Shown: in pieces, positions 1-9,458 of the stretch
How positions within the stretch are numbered: the first letter of the stretch is position 1
Layout: each line of letters begins with the position of its first letter
NCBI GenBank assembly: GCA_025890175.1
Contig: JANPYM010000014.1
Location: 567,052 to 631,051 of the forward strand
DNA from: Ciborinia camelliae
Taxonomy: Eukaryota > Ascomycota > Leotiomycetes > Helotiales > Sclerotiniaceae
Direction: 5' to 3'
DNA: 64,000 nucleotides
The notes under the pieces: model-generated
What the model was told of the DNA's origin: nothing
Databases searched by the model: none
What the model saw: only the letters and a program-made list of their open reading frames with translations
Position numbers and translations under genes: made by a program

Positions 1-864
1 CCTTTATCTCTGTCTTCAAATCAAGCTTCGATCACCGCATCTGGGTTTCAATCAGTGACAAATGCCGAATTCGATTCTCGTCGCATCATCATCGAAACTG
101 TCTCCGGTAGAATAGAGGGTGCATATCCCTTATACGATCTTCTGAAACTATCATCCCAATCTGGAACGATCGGAGTCGACATACACCCCAAACCCGTCCT
201 CGAATCAGCACCTGCTCCCGCCACTCTAGACATCCATACGGCTTCTGGGGGAATTGAAGTACAGTCACCTATCAAAATCCCACAAGCTACTCATCCCCGA
301 GAATACATCACTCGTGTAGAATCTATATCTGGTACCATTCAAGGTGATTTTTTCATTGGTTCTATGGGGTCCTTCAAGACAAGCTCTAATACAATTCAAC
401 TTGTGGCCAAACCGGTTTTGCCGGCGACATCTGATGATGAGGGACAGAGAAATGAGTTTTCTACGTTCTCCGTTAGTGGGAGTACACATGTTACATTACT
501 TGATCCTTTATTCATCCTTCCTCCTACTGGACAAACCTACAAGGAGCCAATAGACTCCAACCACTACTCCTCTATTCAAGTATACAACAGCAAACTCCGC
601 ACCTTCCACTCCACCCACAGAACCACCAGCGGCGGAATTGAGGCGTACTATCCCTCCACCTGGATCGGCAATATTGAAGCTAAAACAATATCCGGAAGAA
701 TAGAAGTGGAGGGGAAGGGAATAGAAATTGTGAAAAGAAATGATGGGTGGGGTTTCAAAAGGATTAAGGCTAGGAAGGGAGTGGAGAGGGATGAGGATGG
801 GGGATCAGTCGGGTTGAAGACAGTGGGTGGGGGAATCAAGTTTAGAATTGCTGAGGAGCTGTGA
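1..864 (+). CDS. Adhesin-like (DUF4097-type) protein, 5' partial
   Basis: The reading frame is open from the first base of the window to a TGA at 862-864, so the gene starts upstream. The first ATG-like start seen here (GTG at 55) is only an internal Val codon. About 287 codons are visible. The protein carries several spaced 'SG-x-I-x-G/V' units (VSGRIEG, SQSGTIGV, ASGGIEV, ISGTIQG, ISGRIEV), which suggests a repetitive beta-strand fold like the DUF4097 putative adhesin family found in fungal proteins. No signal peptide or membrane segment can be judged because the N-terminus is missing. The C-terminus is Gly- and Lys-rich. Family assignment rests on the repeat pattern alone. The function is unknown. 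Confidence 0.6.
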   Translation, partial: PLSLSSNQASITASGFQSVTNAEFDSRRIIIETVSGRIEGAYPLYDLLKLSSQSGTIGVDIHPKPVLESAPAPATLDIHTASGGIEVQSPIKIPQATHPREYITRVESISGTIQGDFFIGSMGSFKTSSNTIQLVAKPVLPATSDDEGQRNEFSTFSVSGSTHVTLLDPLFILPPTGQTYKEPIDSNHYSSIQVYNSKLRTFHSTHRTTSGGIEAYYPSTWIGNIEAKTISGRIEVEGKGIEIVKRNDGWGFKRIKARKGVERDEDGGSVGLKTVGGGIKFRIAEEL

Positions 865-2494
865 AAAAGGGACGCAGATAACGATGAAGATGCTGAGGGA
901 CTGAGGGTTGAGATGAAAATTGATATTCGGATTTACGGAAACAATTTGGGATATTTAATGAATTAATGACAGAGGAGAGCTGGAATACACGATACATGTT
1001 GGATTGCGGAAATATATTTGGATGGATACAACGTCACATACGCAGCGATGAGAAACATGAATAACATTTTCCTAAGACTTATAAGCACAATGGAATCAAA
1101 CTAAAAGTTCACGAAAGAAAAGACTCGTCGTATTTCTTACTATCAGACCAGATCATTTCATGAATATGACTTCTTATTTTACTCTTTTTTGATTACTACC
1201 CACCACCAATATGAAACCCAAAAGCCTATCTCCCACAAGCTCAATAGTCTTTTCGCTTCCCCCCCTTCATTCTATCGTTTAACATTTTCCAGAGCCAACA
1301 TAGACGTTAATACCAACTTACAATTGTTTCTAGAAAACTTCCGTCTCCACTTTTCTCCAGCCAACACAAAATATGATTCGCAGGGGATAGTCGATCCCGC
1401 CACAAAAAAAAACGGACAACTTCCAACGGCCAAGGCGCCCTGCATATTTTCCACTTGCGTGGCAACATGTCCATTGTCCACGGTAACACATTTATTCAGA
1501 ATCAATCCTTTTTATCGCACCGCAGAAATTGGATTAAGATCCGTGGCTACTACATATACGGTACCCATATGGGAATACGAAGATAGACCAGTGTTCGGAA
1601 AACCGGATAACTTGTTCTAGCTCGAGTAGTTCGAGACTACCCCACAAATTTGATGTGCTTGGGCTAGACTTTTCCATGTGCATTTTTCATAGGCCAGGAA
1701 GGCTTTTTGCCCCGTGTTCTTGCGTGCGTGCGTGCGCGCATGCGTTGGGAACATTCAATGCAGGTACATATATACTGACCGACTTTATATACTCCAGTCT
1801 CTGTTTATAAGGATTGGATGCCCTACTCAATCAATGGTAGTTATTTTTAATGAGAAGTTTCTCAACTGATAAATCTTTTTTCTTTGCCACTGCCACTACC
1901 ACGTGGGTTGGAAATACATAATATACACGATGCGAATATAGACAATTGCAAGTACTATTTGCTATTGCAATTTTCCTCGGATTCCTGGTTCCTCACTCAC
2001 TCACCAGCTTCAATGTTGAGTATTAGGATAGGGGAATAAATCCGGAATTGCTTGTTCTTGGTTGTGTCTATTTTTTATATAATCTTTGGGAAAGGGGGAG
2101 ATATTTGCACGTGGGATATCCGAGGACTGGTAGCGCGGCGCGGCGCCATTACTAGTAAGTTAGTTCAGGCGACATATTTATATGCTCAGGGAAAATATTT
2201 CCATCTTCACGATTTTAAATATTGCAATCGAATCCATCCTTCGTATTATTCTGATATTTGTTCCTCGGCATACTTCTTATATTTTGGGGGTCTCAATATT
2301 GAGAACAAATATTACTTTTCTCATTGTGGGACGGCAATGAAAAGTTTGATCTTCGGTCATTTATATATCTATCTTCTTGTAAATTTACATACATATTGCC
2401 TTTAGGTAAGTTCTCTACTCTTTATACCTGCCAATTCTCATACTCACCAAATCTCCAGGTTCCTCACCAGACCAACCCAAAAAAATCATTCAAA
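865..2494. other. Intergenic spacer with alternating-purine/pyrimidine tract
   Basis: No convincing gene lies here. The longest frame (1189-1620, +) begins at TTG and has no recognisable domain. A tract of alternating purines and pyrimidines, TGCGTGCG-like, lies near 1720-1745. The segment 2406-2458 begins GTAAGT and ends CTCCAG, so it fits a short intron in the 5' untranslated region of the following gene. Confidence 0.5.
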
Positions 2495-3562
2495 ATGGCT
2501 CCTCCTTCAAAGTCTAAGTCAGACTCTCAATCCGGAATTCAAAAAATAATCTCCTCTCGGAGCTCCTCATCGACGCATTCATCAACCTCTCACTCCGGAC
2601 CCTACTGGCATCCCAACTTCACCACGTCCATCACCCCTATAAACTGTTGGTCCCACAACGACGAACACCAACCCATTCCTCTTTATACCGCTCTCGCCGC
2701 AGGCTGTATAGCAATCGAAGCCGATTGTTTTACATCTTCGCATTATCCAAGCTCTTGGATTCCATTCTCTCGTGCGCCAAAAATATCCGAAAATGATCTT
2801 CTCGTAGGCCACGCAACCTCAGAACTTCACCCCTCTCGGACACTCTCGGCTCTATATTTAAATCCACTCCTTGAGATCCTCACACAGCAAAACCTCGCTG
2901 CCGGAAATCCCGCCAAAAAAGTCGGGGTATGGAATGAAAATCCACACCTATCCCTGCACCTAACCATCGACTATAAAACCGTATCCTCGGGCCACGACGG
3001 GATCCCGATCCTCTATTCCCTTCTCGAACCCCTCCGCGCAGCGGGATTCCTCACATACTACGACACGCGCACCGAGAAATTAGTTCCGGGCCCCATCACC
3101 ATTGTCGGAACCGGGGATGCGGATTTCGATTTAATCTGCACATACGAACGCGTCTCCATCTTCAAAGATGCGCGATTTTTCCAATTTTTGGATTCGCACA
3201 ATCCGTCGAATTCTCTGTATGTATCTGCCAACATCTCGAGCTCCATTGGTCGCTTTTCCACATCGAAAGGTCCGACCAAGGAACAGATTAGGAGGATAAG
3301 GAAGGAATGTAGGGAGGTGAGGGAAAGAGGATTGATACCGAGATATTGGGGGACGCCGGATAATGAGGAGTGGTGGAGGGTCTTGGTGGAGAGCGGGGTT
3401 GAGGTGTTGAATTGTGATGATCTTGAACGGGGGGGTAGGTGGTTGAGGGGCAAAATCGTGAGGGGAGTTGGGGTGGGGGCGGTTTGGAAAGAGGGGGTTA
3501 AGGAGGGGGAAGAGGATGGGTGGGAGAGAGGGGGTGTTTGGGGGGGTTGTATGGTTTTGTGA
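2495..3562 (+). CDS. AIM6-like PLC-type phosphodiesterase family protein
   Basis: A 355-aa protein starting at the ATG at 2495, in the context CAAAATGGC, which fits a fungal start. The frame is open upstream but that part reads as 5' leader, with a possible 53-bp intron at 2406-2458. The sequence has the hallmarks of the Altered Inheritance of Mitochondria protein 6 family: SHNDEHQ, an IEAD pair, VGH, LTIDYK and a GTGD segment. This resembles the TIM-barrel PLC-like phosphodiesterase fold with its His and acidic metal ligands. The N-terminal 40 residues are Ser-rich and low complexity. The last four residues are Cys-Met-Val-Leu, a possible CaaX prenylation box preceded by a Gly-rich tail. The yeast family member affects mitochondrial inheritance. 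The biochemical activity here is not known. Confidence 0.8.
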   Translation: MAPPSKSKSDSQSGIQKIISSRSSSSTHSSTSHSGPYWHPNFTTSITPINCWSHNDEHQPIPLYTALAAGCIAIEADCFTSSHYPSSWIPFSRAPKISENDLLVGHATSELHPSRTLSALYLNPLLEILTQQNLAAGNPAKKVGVWNENPHLSLHLTIDYKTVSSGHDGIPILYSLLEPLRAAGFLTYYDTRTEKLVPGPITIVGTGDADFDLICTYERVSIFKDARFFQFLDSHNPSNSLYVSANISSSIGRFSTSKGPTKEQIRRIRKECREVRERGLIPRYWGTPDNEEWWRVLVESGVEVLNCDDLERGGRWLRGKIVRGVGVGAVWKEGVKEGEEDGWERGGVWGGCMVL

Positions 3563-3586
3563 TGGGATGGGATGGGATGGGATGGG
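3562..3586. repeat. (ATGGG)5 pentanucleotide repeat
   Basis: Five perfect tandem ATGGG units directly follow the stop codon of the AIM6-like gene. Confidence 0.85.
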
Positions 3587-6500
3587 TCGATTGGAGATAT
3601 TTAACTACCTATCTGAACAACAATTACGGGAACTAATACCATTACCGGGACTTGGATAACTTTACTTACCAACTAATAGTACGTATATATATAACGATAT
3701 AACAAAATCATCACATCAACCCAAAATAACATACAAACCTCCCTATAAAATAAAACCATAACTCAATATCCTCCCCCCAATTTAACCACTCATCAAAAAC
3801 TGTATTAGTCCAATCTAATTTACCTCCTCTTAAATCCATCAATAATAATAGATTCCTAGTACTTATCATGGGCATATAGATCCATATCATTGCAATCGAA
3901 AACAACCATCTAGTAGGATCTTTTCTTCCCGTACCTAATGAAGGAGGTACTGTATATACACTATTGATCTCAGTTGAGGGTGCGTTTGGAAATGAGGGGC
4001 TTGGTTTAGTTTTTTTTATGATTTATCAGGTGGCGTATATATATCTTAGTAGGCATCTTTCCCCAAACACTTTTATTATGATGATAATCGTCAACTTCAC
4101 CGAACGAAAGGTGGAGTTGATTGATCGTGATGCTGATATTCAAGAATCAATTTTAGTTTTGTTTGTTTTCTTGATGTTAATAGGCATTCTAAGTTAGTTT
4201 ACTACGTAGTTCTATGGAAACTCAAATAGTTATTCACAAGTTAATTAAGTTGAAAATATTATAAATATCGATATCGATATTATTAAAATAAGACCAATAG
4301 GTATCTAAATAGAGAATATACTCTCCAGATACCTAGTACCTTATGAGCATAAGCAAACATGAAAATGTAGATCCAAGCCCTCCCAATTCGAGAACTGCAG
4401 TCATGAACCAACGATAGACCCGCTCAAGAATATACTTCCCAACCTGATCAAAAATTCATGATCTAACATCTCTGCGCTACTGTGAGAGAATGGATGTATT
4501 CAGAGCGAGGGTTTCTCAAATCGCTTTTACTTCTATGCTCTTCTTATAGAGTTTTGGAGGTTGTGTGGTTTGGAGGATGGAGGAGGAGCTACGTACAGTA
4601 TCTTTTGCATTGGATTTGAAAGTTATAATATCTCGAATTGCGAATATTCTCTTCATTTGAGATTATCATTGTGGATGGGGGTTGAGAGAGTGTTGTGAGA
4701 TTTATCTCGAGAATCCATCTATCTACTCTCCTTCATTATTTCCCCCTTTCCCTTCTGATCTCACTAATCCTCATACATATATATCAAATCAGATCAAATA
4801 AATATAAACATGAAATCAAGAAGCTACAGTAGGAATAAGGAGAAAGCTCAGAGAGAGCAGAGAGGTGAAAGCCTCCGAAGATATATATTACCGCCAATGT
4901 AAATAAATCACAAGTTAAACAAATTTGCGCCATTCTGTATATATTACATTATAACCATCCAACCCCATGAATTGTAAATTCTGCACTCTAGATATAAAAC
5001 CCCCAAAAACCAAGACCAAAGATCTCCTCATTATACTTACAATACAGCTACGCATATCTAACAACAAAAAACAAAAACAAGTAAACTCCACCTTGAAGTT
5101 TGATATGATAGTAGTTTTATGGGGAGTTGGGTTTCAAGGTGGAAGAATATATGATTACCTACTTCCTGTAGTACAGGGTGTGAAGATGTATGCTAGGTTC
5201 AGAAGTGCACGATCTTTCTTAAATGAATGGGACAATTTTTGTGTTCTCTGGAATCTACTGTAGACCATCTTGCTTGTTGTAAGATTATATAGAGAGTATT
5301 GATCGTGTGGTATAAACGTTATTGTATTGTTATTGTGACTAAAGAGCAAGTTCTACAGAGTCGGGAGATTCTATATGGGAAACTCATAGTGATTAATCAA
5401 GCTAACTAGGGCATATAGAGCATATATATCAACATAGCAACATATCGTCTGTCGGGCCAGTTTTATATTATCGTGTTCAAAAGCATAAGAACATGACATT
5501 TTCAATCGTTATATTATAAGGTTTGAAGGTATTATCGAAGTATAGGATGATAAATGCATTAAAGAGTAGATTCTGCAACTTCATAGCTAGTACCCTCAAG
5601 AAACCCACCAAGTTCATAAGAGTTTCCTGAAAATTGGTGAATTGCAGATATATAACCAAATCCCATGAATATTACCTAAAGTACCTACCTAGTTATACTA
5701 TTAGTCCTCCTCGAAAATCCATCCTCCCTTCCTTCGCTTAACCCGACCCTTCAAACCTAGGGGTGAACTGCTATTCAATCATTCCCCAATCCCCCCATCC
5801 CCCCATCATCCATACACCAAAAACAAAATGTAACATCCAGTTTCCCATTTCCCATTTCCACAATCAATGAATCAACTTTTGACCCAGACATCCATATTCC
5901 CAAACATATTCCCATCCACATACATACACATTCCCATACTTTATTCCCTTGATATTGATATTTTCCCCATCCCATCCCCCCCCAAAACAAATCCACATAT
6001 TCCATATTCCACATTCCATGTCATAGATTCACATAACTCTAGCACACCTAATACCTAATATACATCCCCCTCCATCCCCCTCCACCCCCCATCATCCCAT
6101 CTCCCACCCCCTCTCCCACCTCCCCTCCTACACCCAGGTTCCGAGCCCAACACAAACAAAAAGCCCCTCCGAGATCTATAAAGAACGAACCCCCATTACA
6201 AATTACAAATTGCAAATTGCAAATTGCCATAATAATAGCCTCTTACCCCTTATCCCTCACCTCTTACCTCTCACCTCTCACCTCTCACCTTCTCAACTCA
6301 TATCAACTAATTCAATTCAACTCAACTTATATCATACCATACCAATGAACTGACTAAATCAATCAAGACTCAAAATTCAAATCCCATAATGTGAAAATAT
6401 AATTTTTAAATTTCGATTCATCTCTTTACCTCCCTTTTCCCTTCTCCCTTCTCCCTTCTCTCTTCTCCCTTCAAGTCCATCCACTACATCTACCTATCCA

Positions 6501-6733
6501 TTCTTTCAATTTGCCACCCTTCCATTCCATCCTATACCTCATCCCAAACCTCCTTCCCTATCCCTATCAAATCAAACCGGAAACCCCCGAATTGAAATGA
6601 ATCGAAATGATCCAGCTGCGCTCCTTACAACCCAATCCAATCCAATCCAATCCAACCATTCATTCATTCATCGATCTGAATCATCAGACCAGACCAGACT
6701 AGGCCAGACCAGATCAGAATAGATGAATTCCAT
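3587..6733. other. Long AT-rich spacer, no clear gene
   Basis: About 3.1 kb of AT-rich and pyrimidine-rich sequence with simple repeats, for example CCCATTTCC-type runs near 5840-6040 and CCTTCTCCCTT runs near 6430-6475. One open minus-strand stretch at 3711-4019 gives an unusual Trp-rich peptide without a good start and is discussed as a finding. Otherwise I see no supported gene or RNA. Confidence 0.45.
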
Positions 6734-7694
6734 CTAATCCTTAGTGACTGCAATGGGAGTGACAGCGTAGGTAGGTCTAACGTATCTATAAAATTTGAAT
6801 CAAGATATTAGCAATCATATCATATCATTTCCGAATCCCTTCTCCCATCCATCCAATCTTTCTTTCCTTCTTTCATACATTCCATTTCCACCCCTCCTCC
6901 CTCCTCCCCCCCAAAAAACAAAAAAACAAAAAAAACAACATACCTATCACTATTATAAGCACTAGTCTCCGTACCCAACAATTCCTTCTCCCTCTTCAAA
7001 TCCGCCCAATGTCTCCTGACCAAATCGCGATCCGTTTCCGCCGTCAAGAGAGGGATGAGATGGATTCTCGACCACATCTTTTCGCGGGCGTATTCACTGT
7101 TTTTTTTGGCTCTTCGTTAGTGATCCGTACCTATACATAACATATCTAAACCCCATCATAGAGAGACTCCTCATTTCCAAGCTTCTTTTTCTTCTCTGTC
7201 GATGTATTATATTCGAGGCTTGGAGATTGGCGTATATATCACACACCCATCCAATCCAATCCAAGCCAATACAATATTCTGCCCAGAAACTTCCGAGGAA
7301 ACCCAAACATCATCCCACATCCCCCCTCCCCCCAACTTCTCCCAAAAAAGAAAAGAAGAAAAAAAGACAAAAAAAGACAAACATACTTCTGTTCCCGAAT
7401 ACCCTTTCCCACCTTCCAGAATCCATATGTCATCACGCCAGCCATCGCAAGGAGCATGACCGAGGGTCTGAAGCCGCGTGCGGGGAGGTTTCTCTATTTG
7501 GTTGGTGTGTGTGTTAGCTTTGTACGTTTTTATCTCCTCCCTTCCATCTCTCCTCATGCCCATCCCAAAACCCCCTCGCATCCTCATCCTCCTCTTCCCC
7601 CAAAGAAAATCCCACAAACGCATACACAAACGCACAAACATACCTTATACTGAACGGCCTCATACCCGCCCTTTGGCGGCATATCCTGTGGCAT
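6734..7694 (-). CDS. NADH:ubiquinone oxidoreductase subunit NDUFA13/GRIM-19 homologue
   Basis: Four exons on the minus strand were joined by hand: 7644-7694, 7387-7493, 6944-7096 and 6734-6785. All junctions are GT-AG and frame-consistent (introns of 150, 290 and 158 bp). The product is 120 aa, the normal length for the fungal subunit. It starts MPQDMPPKGG, has one hydrophobic membrane segment at about residues 28-42 (VMLLAMAGVMTYGFW), then the conserved stretch REKMWSRIHLIPLLTAE and an RHWADLKREKE helix. NDUFA13 is an accessory subunit of mitochondrial complex I, anchored in the inner membrane by that segment. The gene is easy to miss because no exon exceeds 51 codons. Identification is from strong resemblance to the GRIM-19 family and the exon solution leaves no gaps. 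Confidence 0.9.
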
Positions 7695-9458
7695 CTTTGC
7701 TTTATTTTCTTCTGTTCTTCCTTCCTTCTTCCTATCTTTCTCAATTCCAACCCTTCAATTCCAATCCAATCCACTTCTTTCTATGCGATCCTCGTTCCGT
7801 TCCGTTCTGCTTCTGCTTCTCAAACAAACAATTGATTCCCCTTCGATTTATTGATTTCTCTTCGATTTATTAGGCGAAAGGCGGCGCGCAACAGATGTTC
7901 CTTGCAGGTTATGGGGGGTGATGGATGGCGATTGAGAGGTGAGGTGAGGTGAGGCTCGAATAATCACACTCTCTCGATGTTCCTTCCAGTTTCCACGCCG
8001 GCCCGCGGGCAGGCGGGGATCAGAAATTATGGTGGCCTTGGGAATCAGGTTTTTATTTATCGAGCAGGTCGTCCAATCAGATTTGTTGGTTTACTACTAC
8101 TACTACAGCTACTATATATGCAACTCTACAACTCTACAACTCTACAACTTATTAATAACTTACAATACTTGTGTAATTAATACTCATACGATTTCCAAAT
8201 CCAAATCCAAATCCAAATCCAAGACTCTCTAATTATAGATTATACAGGTAGAGTAGATATATATATATATATATCTCCAGGTACCTACCTACCTAGATGA
8301 TATTCGATATTCATTCAATCTATTGACTGAATTTATTTTATATATTTATATACGTATATTGTATATGTAAGTTTTATATATATAAATTTCAAGTCATATA
8401 TATGTTCATATATATTCATATATGTTACCCTACCTAACCTATCTAGATAAGTACCTATATAGATAAATATATACCTTGTAAAGCAACCCAAGCAACTCAA
8501 GCAACCCAAGCAACTCAAGCAACCCAAGTACCTAGGTATTTAAAAGTACCTAGATATTTAAAAATAGGTATTTAAAGGTAGGTACCTAAATAGGTAGATA
8601 GACATCAAGCAAGAATAGTGTATAAAATCAAATCAGATCATTGATTCACCATATCAGGCCAGGTCAGGTCTTCTTATCTTCATCTTCATCTTCATATTCA
8701 TCTTCATATTCATCTTCATATTCTTCTTCATCTTCATCTTCATATTCTTCTTCATCTCATCAAGGTTCCCTTCCCTTACTCTTCCCTAAACCATTCCATT
8801 CTCCCACCTCCAACCACTCCACCAACTCCACTCTTCATTTCATCGCTCGCCGCGAAATACCCTCCCCTCCACCTCCACCTCCACCTCCCCACACCCCCTC
8901 CTCCCCTTCCCCCTCCCCCTCACAATTCGNNNNNNNNNNACCCCCTCCTCCCCTTCCCCCTCCCCCTCACAATTCGCACACAAATCCTCTCTCATAAATA
9001 TTCATAAATATTCATAAAGAAGCAGAAGCCGAAGCAGAAGAAGCAGAAGAAGGCGCAAGTAGTAAACTCGATAATAGCTCAACTCAAAAGCGAAATGTTT
9101 GTTTAAAAAAAAAGAAAAAAAAAAAGAGAGAAAAACGCCCACTAATGCACATGAGAAGACCCTTCAATTCCGACTCAAATCCCCAGCCCAACCAATTCAC
9201 CCAATTCCCAATCCCCAATCCCAATCCCAATCACCCAATTCCAATTCCAAGTCCCAAATCAATCCCATCCTTAAACACCTTATGTATTGGCAAAGTAAGA
9301 GTTAAAAAAAAACGAGCTCGCTTCAGATGATATGATTGCACATACAAAGTACCTCGTTCTCTTGCTTCATGTCCAATGCCTCTTCCCGAACAAAGTAGGA
9401 AGAATTCTTGTTAAAGATTCGTCTCAAGTAGACCTCAGATGCAACACAAATAACATAA
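7695..9458. other. Spacer with dense microsatellites and the N gap
   Basis: Upstream of the NDUFA13 gene and downstream of FCP1. It contains an AATCC-type repeat near 8195-8220, a (TA)n run near 8255-8272, repeated 'CAAGCAACCC/TC' units at about 8479-8525, TACCTAGGTA-like palindromes, and a TTCATC/TTCATA array at about 8672-8757. Frames across the array are Ser-rich low complexity and not credible genes. Confidence 0.5.
8930..8939. other. Assembly gap (10 N) flanked by an identical 37-bp direct repeat
   Basis: Ten N bases. The 37 bases before the gap (8893-8929) and the 37 bases after it (8940-8976) are identical C-rich sequence ending CACAATTCG. This is what results when two contig ends overlap but are joined with a fixed-size gap instead of being merged. 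Confidence 0.9.

Noticed and set aside
1189..1620. 143-codon plus-strand frame
   Set aside because: Begins at TTG, has no domain, and the composition looks like spacer.
2052..2405. 117-codon plus-strand frame upstream of the AIM6-like gene
   Set aside because: Starts at a non-ATG codon, overlaps the leader and intron signals, and shows no family.
8641..8997. Ser/Pro-rich plus-strand frame
   Set aside because: Translation of TTCATC and CCT microsatellites that also crosses the N gap.
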